From: Pseudomonas sp. Bout1
GTDB lineage: Bacteria > Pseudomonadota > Gammaproteobacteria > Pseudomonadales > Pseudomonadaceae
Direction: 5' to 3'
Length of the DNA stretch: 64,000 nucleotides
Assembly (NCBI RefSeq): GCF_034314165.1
Contig: NZ_JAVIWK010000001.1
Location: 5,037,001-5,101,000 of the forward strand
The notes beneath the pieces are model-generated. The model was not told the origin of the DNA and did no database searches. It saw nothing but the letters and a program-made list of their open reading frames with translations. Shown in pieces: positions 18,273-27,100 of this stretch (position 1 is its first letter; every line of letters begins with the position of its first letter). Position numbers and translations under genes: made by a program.

Positions 18273-20432
18273 GTGCTTGCCCGTCTGTTTGCCCTGCCCT
18301 GCTGCCTGTTTATCTGCCTGCTGACCCTGCTGCCCATGGCGCCTGCCCACGCCGTGAGCCTGCCGGGCCTGCTGGGCAGCACCAACAAACCCCAGCCGCA
18401 AGCCGACGTCCCGCTGGGCCAGTCGCTGGACGAGGTGATCAAGACCCTGGAAAACGACCAGCAGCGCACCAAGCTGCTCAACGACCTGAAAAAACTCCGC
18501 GAAACCACGCAAAAGGCCCAGCCCGCCGCTGAACTGGGTGTATTGGGTTTGATCGGTGGCACCCTGTCGAGCCTTGAGCAACAGTTTTCCGGTGCCGACA
18601 GCCCGATCAATCGCTGGTCCAGCGAGTTCGACCAGGCCACGGATGAACTCACCGCCCTGATGCTGCCCGCCAGTGAATGGCTGCCGATCATCTTTGCCTT
18701 TGCCATGATCCTGATGCTCTGGAGCCTTTTGGCCGCTGTGCTGATCTGGCTCAGTCACCGGGTGCGCGAACGCTTCGGCCTCACCGAGGAACTGCCCCAA
18801 CACCCCAAGACCTGGGACCTGCTGCGCTTTGCCTTGCGCAAACTCGGGCCATGGCTGATTGCGTTGGTCATCACTGTGTACATGAGTTACGCGCTGCCCT
18901 CCTCCCTGGGCAAGTCCCTGGCGATGGTGCTGGCCTACGCGCTGGTGGTGGGCACCTGTTTCTCGGCGATCTGCGTGGTCGCGTTCTCCGTGCTCGACGG
19001 CCCGCACCGCCACCGCGCGCTGTACATCCTGCGGCACCAGGCCTTTCGCCCGCTGTGGTTGATCGGCAGCTTTGCCGCCTTTGGCGAAGCCGTCAGTGAC
19101 CCGCGCCTGGCCGAGAGCCTGGGCCAGCACCTGTCCCATGTCGCCGCGACCATCGCCAATGTGATGGCCGCGCTGTCCACCGGCGTGTTCATCCTGCGTT
19201 TCCGCCGGCCCATCGCACACCTGATCCGCAATCAGCCGCTGTCGCGCCGCCTGACCCGCCGCGCCCTGAGCGACACCATCGAAATCGTCGGCACCTTCTG
19301 GTACCTGCCGGCATTGCTGCTGGTGGGCATCTCGCTGTTCGCCACTTTCGTCTCCGCCGGCGACACCAGCACCGCCCTGCGCCAATCATTGTTGTGCACC
19401 GTATTGCTGGTGTTGTGCATGGTGATCAACGGCCTGGTGCGCCGCCATTCACTCAAGCCCCAGCGTGGGCACAAGCGCCATGCGCTGTACTCCGACCGCC
19501 TGAAAAGCTTCGTCTACACCCTCGCCCACCTCGTGGTGTGGCTGGTGTTTATCGAACTGGGCCTGCGGGTCTGGGGCCTGTCGCTGATCCGCTTTACCGA
19601 AGGCGACGGCCATGAAATCAGCGTCAAGCTGTTCGGCCTCGCCGGCACCTTGCTGTTCGCCTGGCTGATCTGGATCCTCAGCGACACCGCTATCCACCAC
19701 GCCCTCACCCGCTCGCGCAAAGGCCTGGCCAATGCGCGTGCGCAGACCATGATGCCGTTGATTCGCAACGTGCTGTTCGTGACTATCTTCATCATCGCCG
19801 CCATCGTCGCCCTGGCGAACATGGGCATGAACGTCACCCCGCTGCTGGCCGGTGCCGGTGTGATCGGCCTGGCAATCGGCTTTGGTGCGCAGTCATTGGT
19901 GGCGGACTTGATCACCGGCCTGTTCATCATTATCGAAGACTCCCTGGCCATTGATGACTACGTGGATGTCGGCGGCCACCTGGGCACGGTCGAAGGCTTG
20001 ACCATCCGTACCGTGCGCCTGCGCGACATCGACGGCATCGTGCACACGATCCCGTTCAGTGAAATCAAAAGCATCAAGAACTACTCCCGGGAATTCGGCT
20101 ATGCGATCTTCCGGGTGGCGATTCCGTACAACATGGAAATCGACGACGCCATCAAGCTGATGCGCGACGTCGGGCAGAAGATGCGCAACGACCCGTTGCA
20201 GCGGCGCAACATCTGGTCGCCGCTGGAGATTCAGGGTGTAGAAAGTTTTGAGTCCGGCAGTGCGATCCTTCGCGCCCGTTTCAAGACCGCTCCGATCAAG
20301 CAGTGGGAGGTTTCGCGGGCGTTCAACCTGTCGCTCAAGCGTCACCTGGATGAGGCCGGGCTGGACCTGGCCACCCCGCGCTTGAGCGTGCAAGTGGTGA
20401 CGGCGGCGGGAGGCGTGCAAGAGAAAGAATAA
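18273..20432 (+). CDS. MscS-family mechanosensitive channel, large (YbiO/MscM-like)
   Basis: This 719-residue protein has a signal peptide (to about APAHA, residue 26), a periplasmic N-terminal region of about 100 residues, many transmembrane helices and a C-terminal MscS core. The pore helix region reads LLAGAGVIGLAIGFGAQSLV near residue 525, followed by the beta domain with IEDSLAIDDYVDVGG. The size and architecture match the large MscS homologues such as E. coli YbiO. These channels release solutes on hypo-osmotic shock. The start is GTG at 18273. It is followed at 51 bp by the M20 hydrolase gene. Confidence 0.88.
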   Translation: MLARLFALPCCLFICLLTLLPMAPAHAVSLPGLLGSTNKPQPQADVPLGQSLDEVIKTLENDQQRTKLLNDLKKLRETTQKAQPAAELGVLGLIGGTLSSLEQQFSGADSPINRWSSEFDQATDELTALMLPASEWLPIIFAFAMILMLWSLLAAVLIWLSHRVRERFGLTEELPQHPKTWDLLRFALRKLGPWLIALVITVYMSYALPSSLGKSLAMVLAYALVVGTCFSAICVVAFSVLDGPHRHRALYILRHQAFRPLWLIGSFAAFGEAVSDPRLAESLGQHLSHVAATIANVMAALSTGVFILRFRRPIAHLIRNQPLSRRLTRRALSDTIEIVGTFWYLPALLLVGISLFATFVSAGDTSTALRQSLLCTVLLVLCMVINGLVRRHSLKPQRGHKRHALYSDRLKSFVYTLAHLVVWLVFIELGLRVWGLSLIRFTEGDGHEISVKLFGLAGTLLFAWLIWILSDTAIHHALTRSRKGLANARAQTMMPLIRNVLFVTIFIIAAIVALANMGMNVTPLLAGAGVIGLAIGFGAQSLVADLITGLFIIIEDSLAIDDYVDVGGHLGTVEGLTIRTVRLRDIDGIVHTIPFSEIKSIKNYSREFGYAIFRVAIPYNMEIDDAIKLMRDVGQKMRNDPLQRRNIWSPLEIQGVESFESGSAILRARFKTAPIKQWEVSRAFNLSLKRHLDEAGLDLATPRLSVQVVTAAGGVQEKE

Positions 20433-20483
20433 GCGCTGCCCGGACGACGTCAGGATCAACAACAATAAACATGGAGAGTCCTT

Positions 20484-21830
20484 ATGCGTTTAACCGGTCT
20501 TACACACCAATGGGTATTCGGCCTGCTGTGCGGTGTCGCCAGCAGCGCGGTCATCGCCGCCAGCAGCGGCCAGGACAGTGCCCGTGAAGCAATCGCCGCC
20601 CAGGCCAAAGTGCTGGAGCCGGCCTTGCTGGAAACCCGGCGCGACATCCACGCCCATCCGGAACTGGGCAACACCGAACATCGCACTGCGGAGCTTGTGG
20701 CCAAGCAACTGCGGGAGATGGGGCTTGAGGTCAAGACCGGCGTCGCCCGCACCGGCGTCGTCGCCATCCTCAAGGGCGCCCTGCCCGGCCCGACCGTGGC
20801 CCTGCGCGCCGACATGGATGCGCTGCCGGTCAAAGAAGTGTCCGGCCTGCCCTTCGCCTCGAAGGCCAAGGGTGTGTACCTCGATAAAGAAGTCGACGTG
20901 ATGCACGCCTGCGGCCACGACGCCCACACCGCCATCCTGCTCAGTACAGCGAAAATCCTGACTGGCATGCGTGATCGTCTGCCGGGGACCGTGGTGTTTT
21001 ATTTCCAGCCGGCGGAAGAAGGCCCGAGCGACTTTATCCCCGACGGTAAAAACACCTGGGGCGCGAAGATGATGGTGCAGGAAGGGGTAATGAAATCGCC
21101 CAAGCCGGATGCGGTGTTTGGCCTTCATGTTTGGGCTGGAGTGCCTGCGGGGCAGATCGCATATCGGCCAGGTCCGACGTTGGCCAGCTCGGATGACCTG
21201 CGGATCAAGATCCTGGGCAAGCAGACGCATGCCGGGCGGCCGTGGGATGGCATCGACCCGATTACCGTGGGGGCGCAGGCCATCGTGGGGTTGCAGACGG
21301 TGGTCAGCCGGCGTACGGATATTTCTTCGTTTCCGGCGGTGGTGAGTATTGGCACCATCAATGGGGGGACGCGGTACAACATCATTCCTGAGTCGGTGGA
21401 TATGAGTGGGACCATTCGGTCCTACGACTATGGCATTCGCCAGAAGCTGCATGCGGATGTGCGCCAGACCGTCGAGAAAATTGCCGAAAGTGGAGGGGCG
21501 AAGGCTGAGGTTACGATCATCGAGAAGTATGACCCGACCATTAATAACCCGGCGCTGACCGAGAAGATGCTGCCGAGTTTGCGTTGGGCGGCGAATGGCG
21601 ATGTGGTCAACGCTCCGCTGGTGGGTGGGGCTGAGGACTTCTCGTTTTATGCCAAGGAAGCGCCCGGGTTATTTGTGTTTTTGGGGGTGACGCCGCGGGA
21701 TCAGGAGATGAGCAAGGCGGCGCCGAATCATAACCCGGGGTTCTTTGTGGACGAGTCGGCGTTGGTGGTTGGGGTTCGGACGTTGGCTTCGTTGGCGACG
21801 GATTATTTGTATGCCAATGCTGCGGATTGA
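20484..21830 (+). CDS. Exported M20D amidohydrolase
   Basis: The 448-residue enzyme belongs to the M20D amidohydrolase family (hippurate hydrolase, IAA-amino acid hydrolase, N-acyl amino acid hydrolases). Metal-site motifs are RRDIHAHPELGN, ALRADMDALPV, HACGHDAHTA and QPAEEGP, and the dimerisation insert is intact. A hydrophobic N-terminus (VFGLLCGVASSAVIAASSG) suggests export, which is less common for this family. The substrate is not predictable; N-acyl or aromatic amide hydrolysis is expected. The ATG at 20484 is preceded by GGAGAG. Confidence 0.87.
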   Translation: MRLTGLTHQWVFGLLCGVASSAVIAASSGQDSAREAIAAQAKVLEPALLETRRDIHAHPELGNTEHRTAELVAKQLREMGLEVKTGVARTGVVAILKGALPGPTVALRADMDALPVKEVSGLPFASKAKGVYLDKEVDVMHACGHDAHTAILLSTAKILTGMRDRLPGTVVFYFQPAEEGPSDFIPDGKNTWGAKMMVQEGVMKSPKPDAVFGLHVWAGVPAGQIAYRPGPTLASSDDLRIKILGKQTHAGRPWDGIDPITVGAQAIVGLQTVVSRRTDISSFPAVVSIGTINGGTRYNIIPESVDMSGTIRSYDYGIRQKLHADVRQTVEKIAESGGAKAEVTIIEKYDPTINNPALTEKMLPSLRWAANGDVVNAPLVGGAEDFSFYAKEAPGLFVFLGVTPRDQEMSKAAPNHNPGFFVDESALVVGVRTLASLATDYLYANAAD

Positions 21831-21834
21831 GGGC

Positions 21835-22343
21835 CTATCCGTTATTCAGGTAACGGCCTCGTAGGGTTCCGCTCTCACCCTCAGCTTAATCTCAGCTCAA
21901 GACACAAGCGGGCTTGCTCGCGAAGGTCGTTAACGATGACGCGGGCGTCCTGAATGAACGCGGCGTTCTCAGGTTATTCGCCGGCAAGCCGGCTCCTACA
22001 GAAAAGCGGCTCTGCTTTCGCTCTGGCTTTTAACACTCAGGTCGGCTTTCAGGCCGCCGAGCCCTTGATCTTGCTGTTGATCTTGACCTGACTGCCCCAT
22101 TCAGCCCGAGGCCGAACGCAGGGATTGAGGAGCGGGTAAACCGGCAGGACGCCGGTTTAGCCGCGACGGGCCAGGGACGGGCCGTCGCGGCGGCCCGCGG
22201 AGCAATACCGGAGAGAGGGAACGCCGAGCCAAAGCGAGGCGCCGACAGGCGGGGCAGAGCGTTTTGGTTACTTTGCCGCTTTTGCAAAGTGACTCGCTGT
22301 AAGAGCGAAACCCTAAGTGGCCGTTACCTGAATAACGGATATG
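21835..22343. repeat. Large inverted-repeat element, copy B (degenerate)
   Basis: This 509-bp copy keeps both termini (CTATCCGTT at 21835; AACGGATATG at 22334-22343) and a complete right arm. Most of its left arm is missing: after about 45 bp of arm sequence it switches to a different repeat-rich stretch with GCGGGCTTGCTCGCGAA and a single REP-like unit (GCCGGCAAGCCGGCTCCTACA, ending about 21999). It looks like an internal deletion or replacement of the standard 770-bp element. It lies between convergent genes and contains no gene. Confidence 0.8.
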
Positions 22344-22367
22344 TACACACCCAAAACCGTCAAAGCG

Positions 22368-23084
22368 TCAAACCACATCCACCCCAACATGAATCGCATC
22401 ATGCCGCCAAAACTCCAGATCACAATCAATCAACCGCTCATGCTGATCATAATTAACCCGAGCAATCCGCAACCCCGGGCTCCCCACCGACACCCTCAAC
22501 GCCGCCGCCGCCTCAACCTGCAGTGACGTCGGCACAATCTCAAACCGCACCCGCCCGTAGTGCAAGTCATACACCCGCGCATACAACTCCGTAATCGACT
22601 GATTAAAATCGCACTCCAGAATCCCCGGAAAATACTGCGGATTCAGATAGTGCTCCACATACAACACCAGCCGCCCATCAATCCTGCGCCCCCGGCAAAT
22701 CTGAATCACACTGGACAACGCCGGCAACTGCAACCACGCACACACCGCCGCCGACGCCGGCTGCAACCGCGCCGAAATCACCTCGGTCGACGGCACACGC
22801 CCCTGCGCACTCACCATCGCGTGAAAGTGACTGCGCTGCATCAGGTTATAGGCAAGCCTGGGCGGCGACACAAACCACCCCCGCCGCTCCTCGCGGTAAA
22901 TCTGCCCTTGGGCCTCAAGTTGTAACAAGGCTTCCCGCACCGTGATCCGGGTGGTACCAAACAACTCGCTCAACTTGCGCTCGGCCGGCAGCTTACTGGC
23001 AGGCGCCAACAACCCGTGGTCAATCTGCTCTTGCAGCGCCAGGCCAATGGTTGTCACCGCTTTGGTTGCCTCATCACGCATCAA
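22368..23084 (-). CDS. GntR/HutC-family (UTRA) transcriptional regulator
   Basis: The 238-residue protein has an N-terminal winged helix (KLPAERKLSELFGTTRITVR, about residues 32-51) and a C-terminal UTRA ligand domain ending LEFWRHDAIHVGVDV. The UTRA group includes PhnF, HutC, NagR and TreR. It is divergent from the transport/hydrolase operon that begins at 23433, whose repressor it probably is. Two CTAGACCA-bearing sites in the intergenic region resemble the TGGTCTAGACCA palindrome bound by NagR/DasR-type members. The ligand may be a phosphorylated compound imported by that operon; this is inference. Confidence 0.85.
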   Translation of the reverse strand: MMRDEATKAVTTIGLALQEQIDHGLLAPASKLPAERKLSELFGTTRITVREALLQLEAQGQIYREERRGWFVSPPRLAYNLMQRSHFHAMVSAQGRVPSTEVISARLQPASAAVCAWLQLPALSSVIQICRGRRIDGRLVLYVEHYLNPQYFPGILECDFNQSITELYARVYDLHYGRVRFEIVPTSLQVEAAAALRVSVGSPGLRIARVNYDQHERLIDCDLEFWRHDAIHVGVDVV

Positions 23085-23094
23085 CGTTACCTAT

Positions 23095-23108
23095 CTGGAC
23101 TAGACCAG
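23095..23108. promoter_or_regulatory. GntR/UTRA operator-like palindrome, site 1
   Basis: CTGGACTAGACCAG is a 14-bp near-palindrome with one mismatched pair, 11 bp upstream of the regulator's ATG. It resembles the TGGTCTAGACCA element of NagR/DasR-type regulators and shares CTAGACCARCAC with site 2. Confidence 0.6.
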
Positions 23109-23363
23109 CACTATTCAGGTGCACAAAACGCCCTCTAAACGCGCCTCTGCCGTTGCGTGCAAGCCTATGCAATGCACATGACCGACAGATGACAGCGCCG
23201 CGCGACTTCCTGCTACAAGGCCTGCAATACATCGGCCAAGTCCAAGGCTTCCGGGCGGTTGCGCATGGTCTACGCTTACCCGGCGAGCCCCCGTCCAGGC
23301 CAACAAAAAACGACATCGACATGAAACTGTCATCCACCGCGCCTAAATTGGCTCGTGTATTGC
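23109..23363. other. Divergent control region between the gntR gene and the transport operon
   Basis: These 255 bp separate the two operator-like sites. No gene is supported in either strand. The segment should hold the promoters of both divergent units, but no convincing -35/-10 pair was identified. Confidence 0.5.
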
Positions 23364-23375
23364 TGACCTAGACCA
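23364..23375. promoter_or_regulatory. GntR/UTRA operator-like site 2
   Basis: TGACCTAGACCA carries the same right half (CTAGACCA) as site 1 and is followed by ACAC, giving a shared CTAGACCARCAC. It lies 57 bp upstream of the binding-protein gene, where a repressor would block its transcription. Confidence 0.5.
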
Positions 23376-23432
23376 ACACCACCGCAATCGTTCATAAAAA
23401 CGCAGCGTTGAAAACGCCCAAAGGAGCTTCGG

Positions 23433-24500
23433 ATGAAACAGCTTTTCCTGGCATCACTGTTAGGCTCGACCATTGCCATGTGCACCGCCGCCATGGCTGC
23501 TGATACCGATTTGAAAACGCTCGAAGCCGCCGCGAAAGCGGAAGGCGCTGTCAACAGCGTCGGCATGCCCGATGACTGGGCCAACTGGAAAGGCACCTGG
23601 GACGACCTAGCCAAGACCTACGGCCTCAAGCACATCGACACCGACATGAGCTCGGCCCAGGAAGTCGCCAAGTTTGCAGCAGAAAAAGACAACGCCAGCG
23701 CCGACATCGGCGACGTCGGTGCAGCCTTCGGCCCGATCGCGGTAAAACAGGGCGTGACCCAACCCTACAAACCGACCACCTGGGCACAAGTGCCAGACTG
23801 GGCGAAAGACAAAGACGGTAACTGGGCCCTGGCCTACACCGGCACCATCGCGTTTATCGTCAACAAAAAGCTGCTGCACGGCTCCGACGCCCCAAAAAGC
23901 TGGGCAGACCTGAAAACCGGTAAATACAAGGTCTCCATCGGTGACGTGAGCACCGCCGCCCAGGCTGCCAACGGCGTACTCGCCGCAGCACTGGCCAACG
24001 GTGGCGACGAGAAGAACATTCAGCCTGCGCTGTTGATGTTCGCCGACATCGCCAAGCAAGGCCGCCTGTCGCTGGCCAACCCGACCATCGCCACCATGGA
24101 AAAAGGTGAAGTTGAAGTGGGCGTGGTCTGGGACTTCAATGGCCTGAGCTACAAAGCCAAGATGGCCAACCCGGATGACTACGTGGTGCTGATCCCGTCG
24201 GACGGCTCGGTGATTTCCGGCTACACCACCATCATCAACAAATACGCCAAGCACCCGAACGCCGCCAAGCTGACCCGCGAATACATCTTCAGCGACGCCG
24301 GCCAGACCAACCTGGCGCGAGGCAATGCGCGGCCGATTCGTGCCGAGCACCTGACCTTGCCAGCCGACGTGCAGGCCAAGCTGCTGCCTAACGAGCAGTA
24401 CAAGAAAGTAACCCCGATCAAAGACGCCGATGCCTGGGAGAAGACCTCCAAGGCACTGCCGCAGAAGTGGCAGGAAGAAGTCATCATCAATATGCAATAA
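23433..24500 (+). CDS. ABC transporter periplasmic binding protein (FbpA/ThiB-like cluster)
   Basis: The 355-residue protein has a signal peptide (MKQLFLASLLGSTIAMCTAA, cleavage near AMA-AD) and the fold of extracellular solute-binding proteins of the iron/thiamine/2-aminoethylphosphonate group. Recognisable segments are LKTLEAAAKAEGAVNSVGMP at the start of the mature protein and VEVGVVWDFNGLSYKAK in the middle. It is the first gene of an operon with a phosphatase-superfamily hydrolase, two permeases, an ATPase and a HAD phosphatase, separated from the second gene by a REPIN. The ligand is not known; the neighbours suggest an organophosphorus compound. Confidence 0.85.
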   Translation: MKQLFLASLLGSTIAMCTAAMAADTDLKTLEAAAKAEGAVNSVGMPDDWANWKGTWDDLAKTYGLKHIDTDMSSAQEVAKFAAEKDNASADIGDVGAAFGPIAVKQGVTQPYKPTTWAQVPDWAKDKDGNWALAYTGTIAFIVNKKLLHGSDAPKSWADLKTGKYKVSIGDVSTAAQAANGVLAAALANGGDEKNIQPALLMFADIAKQGRLSLANPTIATMEKGEVEVGVVWDFNGLSYKAKMANPDDYVVLIPSDGSVISGYTTIINKYAKHPNAAKLTREYIFSDAGQTNLARGNARPIRAEHLTLPADVQAKLLPNEQYKKVTPIKDADAWEKTSKALPQKWQEEVIINMQ

Positions 24501-24512
24501 GAACGCGGCCAG

Positions 24513-24602
24513 TGTAGGAGCTGGCTTGCCTGCGATAACGGTATGACATTCAGCAGTATTGTCGACTGACACACCGCTATCGCAGGCAAGCCAGCTCCCA
24601 CA
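24513..24602. repeat. REPIN between the binding-protein and hydrolase genes
   Basis: TGTAGGAGCTGGCTTGCC at the left and its near complement ending GCTCCCACA at the right frame a 90-bp doublet. It sits inside the operon just after the binding-protein gene. Such hairpins can stabilise upstream mRNA, giving more binding protein than transporter. Confidence 0.85.
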
Positions 24603-24664
24603 TTTGATCGGTGTTCCAACCAAAAAACCGAATCACGCCTATTTGTTGCGGAGCCCCAGCCCCT

Positions 24665-25471
24665 ATGAAGCACAACGTCATCCTTGTCGTGCTCGACGGC
24701 CTGAATTACGAGGTTGCCCGACACGCCATGGGGCACTTGCAGGCCTATGTCGGCGCAGGACGCGCAGCACTGTACAAACTGGAATGTGAACTGCCGGCCC
24801 TGTCCCGGCCACTGTACGAATGCATCCTCACCGGCGTTGCGCCGATCGAGAGCGGCATCGTCCACAACAACGTCTCGCGACTGTCCAACCAGCGCAGCAT
24901 TTTCCATTACGCCACCGACGCAGGCTTATCCACAGCGGCGGCGGCTTATCACTGGGTCAGCGAGTTGTATAACCGCAGCCCCTTCATTGCCGCCCGGGAT
25001 CGTCATACCAACGACCCGGCGCTGGCGATCCAGCACGGGCATTTCTACTGGAATGACCATTACCCGGACTCGCACCTGTTTGCCGACGCCGAAAGCCTGC
25101 GCCTCAAACACGCGCCGAACTTCCTGGTGGTGCACCCGATGAACATCGACGACGCCGGCCACAAGCACGGCCTCGACACCCCGCAGTACCGCAACAGCGC
25201 ACGCTCGGCCGACATCATCCTCGCCGACTACCTGCAAGGCTGGCTCGACGCCGGCTACCAGGTGCTGGTGACAGCTGATCACGGCATGAACAACGACCGC
25301 TCCCACAACGGCCTGTTGCCGGAAGAACGGGAAGTGCCGCTGTTTGTGCTCGGTGATGCATTCAGCTTCGACACCCACGCCACGCCCAAACAAACCGAAT
25401 TGTGCGGCACCGTCTGCGAGCTGCTGGGCGTGCCCCACGACAAACCTGTATGCCGGGAGCTGTTGAAGTGA
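24665..25471 (+). CDS. Alkaline-phosphatase-superfamily phosphohydrolase (NPP/PhnA-like)
   Basis: The 268-residue enzyme has the metal sites of the alkaline phosphatase/nucleotide pyrophosphatase superfamily: Asp11 in VVLDGL, a nucleophile-loop segment LPALSRPLYECILTG with Ser47 at the nucleophile position, MNIDDAGHKHG, and TADHGMNND. There is no signal peptide, so it acts in the cytoplasm on an imported substrate. It is shorter than phosphonoacetate hydrolase PhnA (about 400). Phosphodiester, phosphomonoester and phosphonate substrates are all possible. The frame is open upstream, but the ATG at 24665 is the likely start. The stop overlaps the first permease start as GTGA. Confidence 0.8.
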   Translation: MKHNVILVVLDGLNYEVARHAMGHLQAYVGAGRAALYKLECELPALSRPLYECILTGVAPIESGIVHNNVSRLSNQRSIFHYATDAGLSTAAAAYHWVSELYNRSPFIAARDRHTNDPALAIQHGHFYWNDHYPDSHLFADAESLRLKHAPNFLVVHPMNIDDAGHKHGLDTPQYRNSARSADIILADYLQGWLDAGYQVLVTADHGMNNDRSHNGLLPEEREVPLFVLGDAFSFDTHATPKQTELCGTVCELLGVPHDKPVCRELLK

Positions 25472-26313
25472 ATTCAGTGACCCGCGGCAAATGGCTGGCT
25501 GCCTTGTGCCTGGTGCCCTTCGCCCTCTTCTTTATCGTGTTCGAGATCGCCCCGCTGGTGTGGGTGATGATCAGCAGCGTTCAGTCGGAAGAGTTCGGCT
25601 GGGGCTTTGCCAACTTCAGCAAGATCTTCAGTTCGAAGTTCTACCTGCAGGCAATCCAGTACAGCCTGGAGATCAGCTTCTACTCCAGCGTGTTCGGGAT
25701 CATCATCGCGGTGCTGGGCAGTTATTCGCTGCGTCGGGTAGACGGGCCACTGCGCAACTTCGTGACTGCCTTCGCCAACATGACCAGCAACTTTGCCGGC
25801 GTGCCGTTGGCCTTCGCCTTCATCATCTTGCTGGGCTTTAACGGCAGCATCACCATCATGCTCAAGCAGGCGGGGATCATTCAGGACTTCAACCTGTATT
25901 CCAAGACCGGCCTGATCATCCTTTATACCTACTTCCAGATTCCCCTCGGCGTGCTGCTGCTCTACCCGGCCTTTGACGCATTGCGTGAAGACTGGCGCGA
26001 GTCGGCTTCATTGCTCGGTGCCGACGGTTGGCAGTACTGGCGGCATATCGGCTTGCCGGTGCTGACCCCGGCGCTGCTGGGCACCTTCGTGATCCTGCTG
26101 GCCAACGCCCTCGGCGCCTACGCCACGGTGTACGCACTGACCACCGGCAACTTCAACGTACTGCCGATCCGCATCGCGGCGATGGTCTCCGGCGATATCT
26201 CCCTGGACCCGAACATGGCCAGCGCGCTGGCCGTGGTGCTGGTGGCGCTGATGACCGTGGTGACCGTGGTCCATCAACTGCTGCTCAAGAGGAGCTACCA
26301 TGTCTCGCGCTGA
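25468..26313 (+). CDS. ABC transporter permease 1
   Basis: The 281-residue protein has six predicted membrane helices and the binding-protein-dependent permease loop ESASLLGADGWQYWRHIGLP that contacts the ATPase. It starts with GTG at 25468, overlapping the hydrolase stop by four bases; a GTG three codons later is also possible. The next permease overlaps it by 14 bp. Together with permease 2 it forms the membrane channel of the importer. Confidence 0.88.
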   Translation: MNSVTRGKWLAALCLVPFALFFIVFEIAPLVWVMISSVQSEEFGWGFANFSKIFSSKFYLQAIQYSLEISFYSSVFGIIIAVLGSYSLRRVDGPLRNFVTAFANMTSNFAGVPLAFAFIILLGFNGSITIMLKQAGIIQDFNLYSKTGLIILYTYFQIPLGVLLLYPAFDALREDWRESASLLGADGWQYWRHIGLPVLTPALLGTFVILLANALGAYATVYALTTGNFNVLPIRIAAMVSGDISLDPNMASALAVVLVALMTVVTVVHQLLLKRSYHVSR

Positions 26314-27100
26314 ACCTGGCTCGGCCGCCCTCTACCATCGCGTAGTGGTGTACCTGTTGTTTGCGATCCTGGTACTGCCGTTGCTCGGCACCCTGGTCTA
26401 CTCCATCGCCAGCAGTTGGTCGGCGACCATCCTGCCGTCCGGTTTTACCTTCAAGTGGTACATCCAGCTGTGGAGTGACCCGCGTTTTCTGAACGCGTTC
26501 GGCCAATCGTTGCTGGTGTGCGTGGGTGCGCTGATTTTGTCGGTGGTGCTGATCCTGCCGCTGCTGTTTGTGGTGCATTACCACTTTCCGAAACTCGACG
26601 CGCTGATGAACATCTTGATCCTGCTGCCCTTCGCGGTGCCGCCGGTGGTGTCGTCGGTGGGGCTGTTGCAGCTCTATGGCTCGGGGCCGTTTGCGATGGT
26701 GGGCACGCCGTGGATCCTGATCGGTTGCTACTTCACCGTGGCGCTGCCGTTCATGTACCGGGCAATCACCAACAACCTGCAAGCGATCAACCTGCGCGAC
26801 CTGATGGACGCCTCCCAATTGCTCGGCGCCAGCACCTTCCAGGCAGCGTTCCTGGTGGTGCTGCCCAACCTGCGCAAGGGCCTGATGGTGGCGTTGCTGC
26901 TGTCGTTCTCGTTCCTGTTCGGCGAGTTCGTGTTCGCCAACATCCTGGTGGGCACCCGGTACGAAACGCTGCAGGTGTACCTCAACAATATGCGTAACAG
27001 CAGCGGCCACTTCACCAGTGCCCTGGTGATCTCCTATTTCTTCTTCGTGCTGGTGCTGACCTGGGCCGCCAACATCTTGAACAAGGACAAAAGCCAATGA
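26300..27100 (+). CDS. ABC transporter permease 2
   Basis: This 266-residue permease has six predicted helices and the ATPase-contacting loop DASQLLGASTFQAAFLVVLP. The ATG at 26300 follows GAGGAGCTACC and lies within the end of permease 1. Its stop overlaps the ATPase start as ATGA. The pair of separate permeases resembles 2-aminoethylphosphonate and polyamine-type importers. Confidence 0.88.
   Translation: MSRAEPGSAALYHRVVVYLLFAILVLPLLGTLVYSIASSWSATILPSGFTFKWYIQLWSDPRFLNAFGQSLLVCVGALILSVVLILPLLFVVHYHFPKLDALMNILILLPFAVPPVVSSVGLLQLYGSGPFAMVGTPWILIGCYFTVALPFMYRAITNNLQAINLRDLMDASQLLGASTFQAAFLVVLPNLRKGLMVALLLSFSFLFGEFVFANILVGTRYETLQVYLNNMRNSSGHFTSALVISYFFFVLVLTWAANILNKDKSQ

Noticed and set aside
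24930..24938. A TTATCCACA DnaA box inside the phosphohydrolase gene
   Set aside because: A single box in coding sequence, without partners nearby, is expected by chance.
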